The notes: generated by a model not told the origin, from the sequence alone. A stretch of 64,000 nucleotides of DNA from Oscillospiraceae bacterium (GCA_017470325.1 JAFUES010000035.1:1-64000), one strand, 5' to 3'. Shown: positions 1-9,799, numbered from the stretch's first letter. Numbers and translations are program-made.

Positions 1-172
1 ACGGGCTTAAAATCTAATTCTTGATTCGCTTTCCAGCTCTCAAAAGAATTTTAAATCCAGCTGTTTCCAGCTGTTTAAAGAACCCTTCTCTGGTGCTTAT
101 TTGCATAAGCTTTTCTTCTTGCATTGTTCAATTTTCAAGGTGCACTCGCGCCCCGCCCTCTCAGGCGACAGC
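1..172 (-). other. 5' leader of an rRNA operon that runs off the left edge
   Basis: Read on the minus strand, this stretch follows two strong promoters and carries the motif ACCTTGAAAATTGAACA (complement of about 124-141), which is typical of leaders before 16S rRNA in Firmicutes. A short direct repeat (CAGCTGGAAACAGCTGGA) lies nearer the edge. No mature 16S sequence is visible, so the gene itself should start just left of position 1. That an rRNA operon follows is inferred from leader and promoters only. Confidence 0.7.
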
Positions 173-178
173 TCGATT

Positions 179-207
179 ATAATAACATAATCGATATCAC
201 TTGTCAA
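179..207 (-). promoter_or_regulatory. rRNA operon promoter P2 (sigma-A)
   Basis: On the minus strand a perfect -35 TTGACA (complement of 202-207) and a -10 TATTAT (complement of 179-184) are separated by exactly 17 bp, with an extended TG one base before the -10. Transcription would run left towards the rRNA leader. Confidence 0.8.
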
Positions 208-284
208 GAAAAACTTTTCAAAATTCAGAAAAATTTTTCTTGCTCCGCCTCTCGGCGAAGCCCCGGACTTTCGGGCGCTTGGCT

Positions 285-313
285 AATATAACACCGTTTT
301 TTGTCGGTGTCAA
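285..313 (-). promoter_or_regulatory. rRNA operon promoter P1 (sigma-A)
   Basis: A second minus-strand promoter lies about 106 bp upstream of P2: TTGACA (complement of 308-313), a 17 bp spacer, TATATT (complement of 285-290). Two tandem near-consensus promoters are the usual arrangement of Firmicute rRNA operons. The rest of 208-399 is AT-rich and holds no gene. Confidence 0.75.
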
Positions 314-399
314 CAACTTTTTTCGCAAATTTTTCGGGAATTTTCAAGAAAAATTTGACCCACTAAATATTGCGTTTTCTTTGGGAAATACTACACCAT

Positions 400-1911
400 A
401 TGTATACGCAACAACAAAAACTTCCGGCGCCTCACCCACGACGGACCCCGGAATATACGGCGGCCGTCTCCGGACAGAGCCTATCCGAGCTTTTTGCCGC
501 CTGCGGGGATTTTGAGACCCGGCAGATCGATTTCGGCCTGGATGGGCAGCTGAGCCTTTTGGTCTGCTGGCTGGACGGTCTCGTCTCCGGCAGCGAGGTG
601 ACAGAGGACGTGCTGCGACCCCTGACCCAGACGGCACGCGCTGGCGGCATAGACAGCGAGCAAGCCTGCATGGAGCGGATCCTACAGGGCGCGGTCTATC
701 GCTGCTCGGTGCATCTGCGGCGGGATCTGGACAGCCTGGTCTCGGACCTGACCCATGGGCACTGCGCCATCGTTTTCACCCGTCTGCAGGCCGCATTGAC
801 CTTTGAGCTGCGCGCCAAAGAAAGCCGGGCCGTCTCAGAGCCCACTTTGGAAAAATCTCTGAAAGGGGCCAAGGACTCCTTCGTGGAGACCCTGCGCACA
901 AACACCTCTCTGGTGCGCCGCCGGATCTGCAGCCCGAAGCTGAAGCTGGCCGAGAGCACGGTGGGGCGCAAGACGCATACCCGGGTCGCGGTCATGTTCG
1001 TGGAGGGCTTGGCCGCTCCGGAGGTGGTGACGGAGCTGATTCGCCGACTGAACGCGCTGGATGTGGACGCGCTGCTCAGCGCCGGGACCTTGGAGGAGTA
1101 TATCGTAGACGCGCCGTTATCTCCCTATCCGCAATTGCTGCACACGGAGCGGCCGGACCGTTTCGCCATGCATCTGCTGGACGGGCGGGTGGGCCTCTTG
1201 GTCGACGGGCTGCCGGTGGGGCTGATCCTGCCGGTCACCTACGCCGAATTCATGAAGGTGACCGGAGACAGCAGTATGCACTTCACCGTCGCCTCGCTGC
1301 TGACCATGTTGCGCTATCTGGCCCTGGCACTCAGCGCGCTGCTGCCCGCAATCTATACGGCGGTGGCCATGTACCACCAGGAAATGATCCCCACCCGGCT
1401 GCTGCTATCCATCATTGAGGCGGAGCAGGATGTGCCCTTTTACACCGCGCTGGAGGTGCTGGGGATGCTGGCAGCCTTCAGCCTGCTGCAAGAGGCCGGG
1501 CTGCGGCTGCCGAATCCCATCGGCGATACCGTATCCATTATTGGCGCCTTGATCGTGGGCCAGGCCGCCGTAGAGGCGAAAGTGGTCTCGCCCATTGCCA
1601 TCATCGTGGTGGCCATCTCGGGCATCGCCTGCTATACCCTGCCCAGTCAGGATCTGGCCTTTGCCGTACGGCTTACCCGACTGGCGCTGCTGCTGGGCGC
1701 CATCGCCGGAGGGCTCTTCGGCGTGGGGGTGGGCTGCTGCCTGCTGCTCTTGCATCTGGGTGATTTGGACAGCTTCGGCGTCAACTACACGGCCCCCCTC
1801 AGCGATGGACAGCCCCTGGGCTTTCTGCGCCTGCTGCTGCGCCCGCCCAAGCCCTGGGACAAGTTCCGCGATCCGTTGCTGCAGACGCCGGACAGGAGGC
1901 GGCAAAAATGA
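400..1911 (+). CDS. Spore germination receptor subunit A (GerA/SpoVAF family)
   Basis: About 503 residues. It is the GerA-type subunit of a germinant receptor in the spore inner membrane, which senses nutrients and starts germination together with the B (permease) and C (lipoprotein) subunits. The N-terminal half is soluble, and hydrophobic segments lie at about residues 295-320, 346-366, 374-413 and 428-460, as in the family. The ATG at 400 is preferred to an in-frame TTG at 370; both have weak ribosome sites. The stop overlaps the start of the C subunit, so the three genes form an operon. A sigma-G promoter is expected, but the upstream match (around 341-372) is poor. The germinant cannot be told from sequence. 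Confidence 0.9.
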   Translation: MYTQQQKLPAPHPRRTPEYTAAVSGQSLSELFAACGDFETRQIDFGLDGQLSLLVCWLDGLVSGSEVTEDVLRPLTQTARAGGIDSEQACMERILQGAVYRCSVHLRRDLDSLVSDLTHGHCAIVFTRLQAALTFELRAKESRAVSEPTLEKSLKGAKDSFVETLRTNTSLVRRRICSPKLKLAESTVGRKTHTRVAVMFVEGLAAPEVVTELIRRLNALDVDALLSAGTLEEYIVDAPLSPYPQLLHTERPDRFAMHLLDGRVGLLVDGLPVGLILPVTYAEFMKVTGDSSMHFTVASLLTMLRYLALALSALLPAIYTAVAMYHQEMIPTRLLLSIIEAEQDVPFYTALEVLGMLAAFSLLQEAGLRLPNPIGDTVSIIGALIVGQAAVEAKVVSPIAIIVVAISGIACYTLPSQDLAFAVRLTRLALLLGAIAGGLFGVGVGCCLLLLHLGDLDSFGVNYTAPLSDGQPLGFLRLLLRPPKPWDKFRDPLLQTPDRRRQK

Positions 1912-3131
1912 AACGTGCGCTTGTTCTTCTATTTATTATATGTATCCTTCCGCTGTATGGCTGTAGTTCCATCTACGCCAATTACAGGGAGGTGGAACAG
2001 CTGCGTGTAATGCAGGCCATGGGGCTGGATCGGACGCCGGGCGGCGTGACCGTCACGCTGGCCGCTGCGGAGGATCGAAGCGGGAACGCGCCCCTGTGTT
2101 TCAGCGGCACAGGGGAGTCCATCTCCGCCGCCATTGAGGCGGCGCGGCTGCATTCCGTGGAAGAGGATCTGTTCACCGGCCACCTGAAGCACATCCTGAT
2201 CGGTGAAGAGGCCGCCAGACAGAGCATCGAGCCCTACCTGTCCTATATCTGCCGCTCCCCGGACGCCCGGATGGACATGCCCCTTTTTATCCTCCGAGGT
2301 GCCACCGCCCGGGAGGCGATGTCTGCCGCCGGCAATGGGGAGAAGGGCGTTTCCGAGGCGCTCCAGGCCGCTCAATCCAAGCTGGACATGCAGCTCGGAG
2401 GGCATGTGTTCACCGCGGCGGAAGTGCTCCAGCGCAGTGCCCGCAGCGGCTGTGCGCTGATTTGTGCGCTGGAGTATGACTCGGCAGCCGAAGAAGAACC
2501 CGCCACCGCTGAAGAAGGAACCGATACACTGGACACAGAAGCAGATGCCACAGAAACCTCCGCCAGCTCGACGGAGGAAAGCGTTAGCTCAGAGGAAAAG
2601 TCTGATTTCAAAACGGTCTCCGCCGGGTCCTACGCCGTGATCAAAGACGGAAAGCTCCGTGAATTCATCGGCCCGGAGGCGGCGCTGGGCGTAAGCTTTC
2701 TGACCAACACCGTGGGCGTCAGGGATCTGGTGGTCCGGGACCGCTTTGGTGCGCCGGTCACCCTGGAGATCAACAGCGGCGGCACCCGCCTGCGCCCGCT
2801 CTGGGCAGAGGACGGGAGCCTGCGTGGCATTGAGATCTACGCTGACGTCAGCGCGGCGTTGCTGGAGTCCGGCAGCACCGCGCTTTCTGCCGTGGAAAGT
2901 GCGGATTACCTGACCGGTCAGCTGGAGGCAGCTGTCTCCGATCAGATCGGCGCCGTACTGTGGATCGCCCGGAATCTGGAAGCCGATTTCCTGGGGCTGG
3001 CAGACCGGCTCGAGCAGGCCGCGCCCTTGGAATATCGCCGGATGGATCAGGCCCTTGGGCCCTTGCTGCCCACGCTGGAGCTGAGCATCGCCGTCCGGGG
3101 CGAGCTTCGCCATGGGCATGATATGGATTGA
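1908..3131 (+). CDS. Spore germination lipoprotein, Ger(x)C family
   Basis: 407 residues. The signal peptide ends in a lipobox with Cys at residue 19 (LYGC), so the protein should be lipidated and anchored on the outer face of the spore inner membrane as the C subunit of the germinant receptor. The N-terminal REVEQLRVMQAMGLDR region matches the family. Residues of about 190-231 are a low-complexity Glu/Ser/Thr stretch, unusual for the family and probably a disordered loop between the conserved domains. The start overlaps the A-subunit stop by four bases (ATGA). The gene order A-C-B is a common variant of gerA operons. Confidence 0.9.
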   Translation: MKRALVLLFIICILPLYGCSSIYANYREVEQLRVMQAMGLDRTPGGVTVTLAAAEDRSGNAPLCFSGTGESISAAIEAARLHSVEEDLFTGHLKHILIGEEAARQSIEPYLSYICRSPDARMDMPLFILRGATAREAMSAAGNGEKGVSEALQAAQSKLDMQLGGHVFTAAEVLQRSARSGCALICALEYDSAAEEEPATAEEGTDTLDTEADATETSASSTEESVSSEEKSDFKTVSAGSYAVIKDGKLREFIGPEAALGVSFLTNTVGVRDLVVRDRFGAPVTLEINSGGTRLRPLWAEDGSLRGIEIYADVSAALLESGSTALSAVESADYLTGQLEAAVSDQIGAVLWIARNLEADFLGLADRLEQAAPLEYRRMDQALGPLLPTLELSIAVRGELRHGHDMD

Positions 3132-3146
3132 GAGGAGGACGCCTCC

Positions 3147-4274
3147 GTGCACGCAAAATACCGCTTCAACCGTCGGCAATTGCTGAGCCTGTGTACGCTG
3201 CTGCTTCTGGTCCCGGCGCTTCGGCTGCTGCCCTCGGCCACTGCGGCCGCGGCCGGTCGGGCCGCCTGGGTCTCGGCGCTGGCCGCCCTGCCGCCGCTGC
3301 TGTTCTATCTGCGTTTCCTGTGCCGTTTTATGGAGCTGCGGCAGGAAGGGGAGGGGCTTGCCGAACTGACGCAGCGCAGTCTCGGCGGCGCTCTGGGCAA
3401 GGGCGCACTGCTGTTTTTTGCCGCCTGGCTGCTGCTTTACGGAGGCTTTGTGCTCCGCTCCGGCGCGGAGCGCTATGTGGTCACCGTATTTCCCCACAGC
3501 AGTCCCGCCGTCTTTTCCGTCACCTTGGGCCTGTTGGCCCTGCTGGGTGCGCTTGGCTCTCCCCGGACCCTTGTCCGGGCAGGCCGCATGGTGCTGCCCA
3601 TGCTGCTTTTCGTTCTTCTGACCGTTTTATTTTTCGGCCTGCTGTCGGCGGATAGGAGCAATTTGCTGCCGCTGACGGTATATGACGCGGTGCCCACGGT
3701 ACGGGGCGTGCTGCCGGTACTCAATATACTGGTCTTCGGTATGTATGGTGCCTGCTTCCTGCTGGGAGATGCGCCGAAGGAACCGAATGCCTACCGCCAG
3801 ACCGCCGCCTGGCTTGTGCGGATCACGCTGCTGCTGACGCTGCTCAGCGCCGCGGTGATCGGCAGCTTCGGAGCAGAGCTCTGTACCCGGCTGACGCAGC
3901 CCTTTTTCACGCTGGTGCGGAATCTGGTCTTTTTTCGCAGCCTGGAGCGCGTCGAGGCCCTGGTGGTCGCTTACTGGGTATTTCCGGACTTTCTGCTGAG
4001 CGCCGTTCTGCTCTACGCTGCGCAATACTGTCTGCGCCTGGCTCTGGGCTTGGACCCAGCCGATCACGGTCAGCGGCGTTTGGATCTGCGCGGCGGCCGC
4101 TGGGTCATCCCGCTCTGCGGTGCCACGCTCATCCTACTGGGCCTTCTGCTGGCGCCGGATGCCGCCAGCCTGCGTTTCTGGTCTGAGCGTCTGATCCCGA
4201 TCCTCAATCTGGGCGTAGCCTTTCTTCTGATTCCAGGGATATATATAATAGGTAAGCAAAAGAAAACGCTGTGA
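3147..4274 (+). CDS. Spore germination permease subunit B (GerAB/endospore germination permease)
   Basis: 375 residues starting with GTG, with GAGGAGG 8-10 bases upstream. The sequence is almost entirely hydrophobic, with about ten predicted membrane helices, as expected for the APC-superfamily germinant permease subunit that is thought to bind the germinant. It lies 15 bases after the C subunit and closes the receptor operon. The stop codon sits inside a perfect palindrome that serves as terminator. Family assignment rests on topology, length and operon context. Confidence 0.88.
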   Translation: MHAKYRFNRRQLLSLCTLLLLVPALRLLPSATAAAAGRAAWVSALAALPPLLFYLRFLCRFMELRQEGEGLAELTQRSLGGALGKGALLFFAAWLLLYGGFVLRSGAERYVVTVFPHSSPAVFSVTLGLLALLGALGSPRTLVRAGRMVLPMLLFVLLTVLFFGLLSADRSNLLPLTVYDAVPTVRGVLPVLNILVFGMYGACFLLGDAPKEPNAYRQTAAWLVRITLLLTLLSAAVIGSFGAELCTRLTQPFFTLVRNLVFFRSLERVEALVVAYWVFPDFLLSAVLLYAAQYCLRLALGLDPADHGQRRLDLRGGRWVIPLCGATLILLGLLLAPDAASLRFWSERLIPILNLGVAFLLIPGIYIIGKQKKTL

Positions 4275-4293
4275 CGAGCTCGTCACAGCGTTT
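4264..4293. terminator. Bidirectional terminator between convergent genes
   Basis: A 30 bp perfect palindrome, with arms AAACGCTGTGACGA and its complement and no loop beyond the centre. It overlaps the stop codon of the B subunit and lies 16 bp from the end of the opposing gene, so it can stop transcription from both sides. Confidence 0.75.
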
Positions 4294-4308
4294 ATGCTTT
4301 TCCTGGGT

Positions 4309-5916
4309 TTACGGGTTCGGTACAGCGGTGGCAAAATAGATCACGTCGCTGATGGCCTTCTGCGCGCCGAATTGGACCGGATTGATCAGCTCTCCGTTGA
4401 AGGCCGTGGTGGCGGTCTGTCCGCCGTCCAGGGTGTAAGCCTTGATGCAGCCCCGCTCCACCATGGCATCCGCCGCCTGACGCAGGGTCGCCAGATTATA
4501 GGTGGGCTGGCCGGGGGTGCTGCAGTTGATGTTCATGGTCAGATAGTGGTGCCGCCCCAGCATGCCGATGGCGCTGCGGGCATAGGTGTCGTTGATCTCG
4601 CCCCAGGGATAGTAGTCCGGCGTTACGTCCACACCGTTGTCGATCAGCACTGGGCCGAAGGCTACGGAGAACAACACGTCGTTTTCCGCCAGGAACTGTT
4701 CCGCCTCCGCCTGTGTCTCAAACTGATGCCGATAGGAAAATAGCATGTCGCCGTCGCCGGTGATATAGCAGGTATCGCAGGTCACCGGGTCAAAGCGGCA
4801 GATCTGCCGCTGATAGACGCTGACGCCGCAGTTGCGGTCGTGGTAGTAAAAATCGCCGCCCACCGCCAGCACGGCGTTGGCGTCCACACAGAAATCCGTG
4901 GTGGTCTCAAAGTTCAGGTCGAACACCTGGTCGCCGGAGATCTTGCGCCGCAGTTGGGAGCCGTCCGCCACGAACACCTCGGCAAAGGTGCCCACCGCAT
5001 CGGCCTCCACTTCCTGCCAGACGATCACCAGGAGCGTATCATCCATATAATAGCGGATCGTGTCCGAATACAGGGCGATGTCCGGGTTCCAGACCAGCTC
5101 CTGTCCGTCGATCAGACGCTGGGCAGTCACGCTGCGCAGCAGCTCCGCCACCTCCGCCGGATCTGTGGTCTCTCCGAAAAAGGCCGCCGTTGGGACCGGG
5201 CCCTTGACGGCGTATTCATCCAAAGGTTCGTACGTCTTATACACCGGCTCCAGTGCCGCCGCGGCGGCCTCATACAAGGCGTCCACCAGCGCGTCCGGGT
5301 CCCCGTTCATCTCTGTGCGCAGATCCTGCAGGGCGTGGAGCGCCGCATCCTCCCGGGGCAGCCACCGCTCCAGCTCAGGGTACCAGTCAAAGGTCACGGC
5401 TGCCTCCTGCCGCCGCACATGCTCATGTGCCTGGGGCAGCCGCCCCTCCAAAGCCCGCTCAAAGGCCCGGCGGCTCAATTCCGGGCGATAGGCGCCGTCT
5501 TCGCCGTAGACCTGGTCCGAGCGCAGAGCTTCCAGGGCCTGCCCACTGAGCGCTTCCTGCACCTCCGCGTCCAATCCCGCCGTCATCTGCTCCACATCCA
5601 GAGTCGTGACATATACCGTCTGCTCCACGCTGCGGTCCTTGGGTCCTCCGGCATATACGGCTTCGCCCACAGTGCCCCACTGCCAAGCGTTCCGCCTGGC
5701 CTGGTACAGGGCCTGTCCCAGCTCCGTCTCCGGCTGCGGCATCACATCAGAGCCCTCCAGGAAGGAGATATCGCTCAGCTGCAGCTCTGGGATCTTGGAA
5801 ATGGCGATCTGGTCCCGCACATAGAAATAGCCCAAGGTTCCCAGCGGGATCAGCAGCAGGACCAGCAGGATGGTCAGGATAAGGGGCCAGACACTTTTGC
5901 GTTTCGTTCTCTTCAT
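4309..5916 (-). CDS. Membrane-anchored phosphodiester glycosidase-like protein (NAGPA/DUF2233-type C-terminus)
   Basis: 535 residues. A basic N-terminus followed by one hydrophobic helix (about 10-31) predicts an anchored protein facing outward. Residues of about 120-300 are acidic and alpha-helical with no recognised domain. From about 340 the protein resembles the NAGPA/phosphodiester glycosidase fold: GVSVYQRQICRF, then FGPVLIDNG, a YARSAIGMLGRHHYL strand and the family-like LDGGQTATTAFNGELINP near 492-509. The family removes GlcNAc from phosphodiesters; the substrate here is unknown and may be a cell-surface polymer. It follows asnS by 52 bases and may be cotranscribed. The domain call comes from motif memory, not a search. 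Confidence 0.6.
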   Translation of the reverse strand: MKRTKRKSVWPLILTILLVLLLIPLGTLGYFYVRDQIAISKIPELQLSDISFLEGSDVMPQPETELGQALYQARRNAWQWGTVGEAVYAGGPKDRSVEQTVYVTTLDVEQMTAGLDAEVQEALSGQALEALRSDQVYGEDGAYRPELSRRAFERALEGRLPQAHEHVRRQEAAVTFDWYPELERWLPREDAALHALQDLRTEMNGDPDALVDALYEAAAAALEPVYKTYEPLDEYAVKGPVPTAAFFGETTDPAEVAELLRSVTAQRLIDGQELVWNPDIALYSDTIRYYMDDTLLVIVWQEVEADAVGTFAEVFVADGSQLRRKISGDQVFDLNFETTTDFCVDANAVLAVGGDFYYHDRNCGVSVYQRQICRFDPVTCDTCYITGDGDMLFSYRHQFETQAEAEQFLAENDVLFSVAFGPVLIDNGVDVTPDYYPWGEINDTYARSAIGMLGRHHYLTMNINCSTPGQPTYNLATLRQAADAMVERGCIKAYTLDGGQTATTAFNGELINPVQFGAQKAISDVIYFATAVPNP

Positions 5917-5939
5917 GTGTTTTCCTCAATGGTGCAGTT

Positions 5940-5963
5940 ATGGGCGGCAATTGCGCCGCCCAT
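5940..5963. repeat. GC-rich hairpin between asnS and the glycosidase-like gene
   Basis: Inverted repeat ATGGGCGGC/GCCGCCCAT with a six-base loop, between the asnS stop and the next minus-strand start. No U-tract follows on the minus strand, so it is more likely an mRNA-stabilising or processing hairpin than a strong terminator. Confidence 0.5.
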
Positions 5964-5968
5964 TGATG

Positions 5969-7363
<1,395 letters not shown>

Positions 7364-7395
7364 GTGAAATCGTTCCTTTCTGTAATGACCCTATC

Positions 7396-7424
7396 ATTAT
7401 AGCCATCCGGCGGAGAGATTGCAA
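7396..7424 (-). promoter_or_regulatory. asnS promoter (sigma-A)
   Basis: On the minus strand: TTGCAA (7419-7424), a 17 bp spacer, TATAAT (complement of 7396-7401). It starts about 25 bases before the asnS ribosome binding site. Confidence 0.75.
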
Positions 7425-7440
7425 CCAAAAAACCCTGCGC

Positions 7441-8331
7441 TCAGAAGATAAAACGGATGGGTGCCGCGTAATTGCGCAGCTCCAGGACCTGATGCGATCC
7501 GCCGGCCTCGCCGTCCCGGGTCCAGGACACGGGCTTTTCAAAGGTGAAGCGGGCTTTTCTGGTGTGGAGGATCAGCAGCTTGTCGCTGTCAAAGCGCTGG
7601 GACAGCACGCTGCCGACGATATCCCCAAAGTCCTCCATGCTGCCCGGGTTCTTGACCAGTACCAGTTCCGACATGCCGTCGCCCAGGCTGACCATCTCTT
7701 CCTTCAAATGGACGATGCCCGCGACAGAAGTGGAATTGGACATGCTGCCGTAGACCAGATCGGCCTCGATCACCCCGTCGTCATATTCCACCCGGGTCTT
7801 ATAGCTCTCGATATAGGGCAGCTGCGCCGCGCCCTGAAGCACATAGGCCAGGTGGCCCAGCGCCCGCTTCTGGTTTTGCGGTGTGGCATAGCTGACCTCT
7901 GTAAAGGCGCCGAAGGCCGCGATATAGGCAAAATACCCGTCCTCGCCGAAGCCGCCCACATCAAAGGGATGGGGTTCGCCCCGGAGGATGCGCCGGGCAG
8001 CGCCTATGGTGTCATTCTTGGGCAGGCCCAACGTGGTAGCCACGTCGTTGGCCGTCCCCATGGGGATATAGCCCAGAGGAGGCGGATCCTGCAGCTGCAT
8101 CAAGCCTGAGATCACCTCGCTGAGAGTCCCGTCGCCGCCTACGCAGGCCACAAGATCATATTCCCCGGCGTGCTCCGCCGCAAAGCGGGTGGCGTCTCCC
8201 CGGCCCTGTGTAAAAAACAGGGTACTCCTGCAGCCGCCGTTATCCAGGATCTGCAGCGCGTCGCCCAGGTTGATCTTATATCCGCCCCGCCCGGCAGCCG
8301 GGTTTATGATGAGCATCAGCTTTCTGTCCAT
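7441..8331 (-). CDS. Diacylglycerol kinase-like lipid kinase (DagK/YegS family)
   Basis: 296 residues. The DAGK catalytic fold is clear: LMLIINPAAGRGG at the N-terminus, the nucleotide loop VACVGGDGTLSEVISGLM at about 60-78 and PMGTANDVATTLGLP at about 92-106. Family members phosphorylate diacylglycerol or related lipids with ATP and help recycle lipid freed during envelope polymer synthesis. The start at 8331 (MDRKLML) is chosen because AGGAAGGGAG lies 7-8 bases upstream. A longer frame to 8415 adds residues that do not look like the family. It lies just upstream of asnS on the same strand. The exact lipid substrate cannot be read from the sequence. Confidence 0.85.
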   Translation of the reverse strand: MDRKLMLIINPAAGRGGYKINLGDALQILDNGGCRSTLFFTQGRGDATRFAAEHAGEYDLVACVGGDGTLSEVISGLMQLQDPPPLGYIPMGTANDVATTLGLPKNDTIGAARRILRGEPHPFDVGGFGEDGYFAYIAAFGAFTEVSYATPQNQKRALGHLAYVLQGAAQLPYIESYKTRVEYDDGVIEADLVYGSMSNSTSVAGIVHLKEEMVSLGDGMSELVLVKNPGSMEDFGDIVGSVLSQRFDSDKLLILHTRKARFTFEKPVSWTRDGEAGGSHQVLELRNYAAPIRFIF

Positions 8332-8435
8332 AGCGCCGCTCCCTTCCTCTCTCATACCATTATAAATAAGGGATTTGTAAGAATCAGTATAATCCGGCGG
8401 GGGATTCGCCGTCAAGACCCGGCCCTAAAAACGCA

Positions 8436-8461
8436 AAGGGACGCAGAATCCTGCGTCCCTT
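8436..8461 (-). terminator. rpsT terminator
   Basis: Inverted repeat AAGGGACGCAG/CTGCGTCCCTT with a four-base loop, 22 bases after the rpsT stop. On the minus strand it is followed by TTGCGTTTTTA, a moderate U-tract. Confidence 0.7.
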
Positions 8462-8482
8462 ACACGTTGCAGATGATGCAAA

Positions 8483-8746
8483 TCACGCCATCTCGTTGAG
8501 CTTGTTCGCCATCGCGGACTTCTTGTGCGCTGCATTGTTCTTGTGCAGCAGGCCCTTACCGGCCGCGCGGTCAACAGTCTTAACAGCAACTTTATAGGCA
8601 CTGACGGCTGTTTCACGGTTGCCTTCAGCAACAGCTGCGTCAAACTTTTTCATCATGGTCTTGAGCTGAGTCTTGTCAGCGCGATTCTTGGCTCTGAGTT
8701 CCTTGGACTTCAGATCTCTCTTGGCAGAAGATTTGATGTTGGCCAT
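8483..8746 (-). CDS. rpsT: 30S ribosomal protein S20
   Basis: 87 residues, basic and helical: MANIKSSAKRDLKSKELRAK at the start, then the conserved KKFDAAVAEGNRE and GLLHKNNAAHKKSAMANK stretches. S20 is a primary 16S rRNA-binding protein of the small subunit. GGAGGAGGTGG lies upstream of the ATG, a very strong ribosome site as expected for a ribosomal protein, and a consensus promoter precedes it. In many Clostridia rpsT is next to gpr, as here, although in this window they are divergent. Confidence 0.97.
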   Translation of the reverse strand: MANIKSSAKRDLKSKELRAKNRADKTQLKTMMKKFDAAVAEGNRETAVSAYKVAVKTVDRAAGKGLLHKNNAAHKKSAMANKLNEMA

Positions 8747-8801
8747 GCTTGTAACGCCACCTCCTCCTACAAAGTTTGCAAAATTTCATTCGCGTTTAGT
8801 G

Positions 8802-8830
8802 ATTATAACAAAGATGTGTTTGAAAATCAA
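8802..8830 (-). promoter_or_regulatory. rpsT promoter (sigma-A)
   Basis: Minus strand: TTGATT (complement of 8825-8830), 17 bp spacer, TATAAT (complement of 8802-8807) preceded by an extended TG. Strong and correctly placed for rpsT. Confidence 0.75.
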
Positions 8831-8875
8831 GCATTTTTTCACAAAAAACTTTTCATTTTTTCTCCTTGTAGTTTC

Positions 8876-8905
8876 GCATATTTTTCTTTGAAAAATACCA
8901 CAATA
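8876..8905 (+). promoter_or_regulatory. Sigma-G-like promoter of gpr
   Basis: GCATA at 8876-8880, exactly 18 bp, then CACAATA at 8899-8905. This matches the Bacillus sigma-G consensus GHATR-N18-CATNHTA at all but one position. It lies 24 bases before the gpr start, and gpr is a known forespore gene. Confidence 0.6.
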
Positions 8906-8928
8906 TATTGATTGGAGGTTGGTAATAA

Positions 8929-9783
8929 ATGGTAAAATGTGGCAGAACAGACCTCGCCAGCGAGGCCCGGACTCTGCGTTGCCGGGGCAGAGAGCAAGAA
9001 TTGCCGGGCGTCGGTTTCCGGCAGGAGCAGCTGCACGGCTTGCCCGTCACCGCTGTGGAGATCCTGGACGAGCAGGGCGCACAGCGATTGGGAAAGCCCA
9101 TCGGTCATTATTATACTCTGGAGATGCCTGACCGCTTTGAGCGGGGAACGGCCCTTTTCCCCGAGGCGGCCGCCGCCATTGGTGAGCTGGTTCTCCGTTG
9201 CCTCTCCGGCGAAGCCCCCAAGCTGGCGCTGATCGCTGCTCTGGGGAATCCGGACATCACGCCTGACGCTCTTGGTTCTCTGGCCGCTTCCAGCATTTTG
9301 GTCACCCGGCACCTGAAGAAACAGCAGCCCGCGGATTTTCGTTTCTTTACTGCCACTGCTCTGTGCCGTACCGGAGTTCTGGGGACTACCGGCGTGGAGA
9401 GCGCTGCACAGATCCGGATGCTGTGCCGCGAGCTGCGCCCGGACTGTGTGATCGCCATCGACGCCCTGGCGGGCGCGGAGTTCTCCCGGCTCTGCCGCAC
9501 GGTACAGATCTGCGACGTCGGCATCGCTCCCGGCTCTGGTGTGGGCAACGACCGCCAAGCCCTGGATCGAGACACCCTGGGGGTCCCGGTAGTCGCCGTG
9601 GGGGTACCCACCGTTATGGATGCGTCCCTGCTTTCCCAGGACCCGGCTATGGCCGCCATGTTCGTCACGCCCCGGTCCATCGACAGCGATGTGCGCGCCG
9701 CCGCCCGGCTGATTGCCTACGGAATCGATCTGGCGCTGCACCGGGAACTCAGCGTGGCAGATATCGACATGCTGGTGGGCTGA
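8929..9783 (+). CDS. gpr: Germination protease GPR (SASP endopeptidase)
   Basis: 284 residues. GPR is an aspartic-type peptidase made in the forespore as a zymogen; on germination it degrades the small acid-soluble proteins that coat spore DNA. The N-terminal RTDLASEA sequence resembles both the family start and the SASP-like cleavage region. The conserved ALGNPDITPDALGSLAAS, ATALCRTGVLGTTGVES, IAIDALAGAEFSRLCRTVQ and ISPGSGVGN-like (IAPGSGVGNDRQALDRDTLGVPV) blocks follow. It is shorter than the roughly 370-residue Bacillus enzyme, as in many Clostridia. GGAGG lies 10 bases before the ATG. It is followed by parA rather than the spoIIP often found next to it. Confidence 0.93.
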   Translation: MVKCGRTDLASEARTLRCRGREQELPGVGFRQEQLHGLPVTAVEILDEQGAQRLGKPIGHYYTLEMPDRFERGTALFPEAAAAIGELVLRCLSGEAPKLALIAALGNPDITPDALGSLAASSILVTRHLKKQQPADFRFFTATALCRTGVLGTTGVESAAQIRMLCRELRPDCVIAIDALAGAEFSRLCRTVQICDVGIAPGSGVGNDRQALDRDTLGVPVVAVGVPTVMDASLLSQDPAMAAMFVTPRSIDSDVRAAARLIAYGIDLALHRELSVADIDMLVG

Positions 9784-9799
9784 TGTTTCACGTGAAACA
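9784..9799. promoter_or_regulatory. parS: parS site 1 (ParB/Spo0J binding site)
   Basis: TGTTTCACGTGAAACA, a perfect 16/16 match to the bacterial parS consensus, directly after the gpr stop and about 90 bp before parA. ParB loads here as a CTP-dependent clamp and recruits SMC for segregation. Confidence 0.95.

Noticed and set aside
201..515. Small plus-strand frame at the left edge
   Set aside because: It crosses the rRNA promoter region and overlaps the germination gene; no family similarity.
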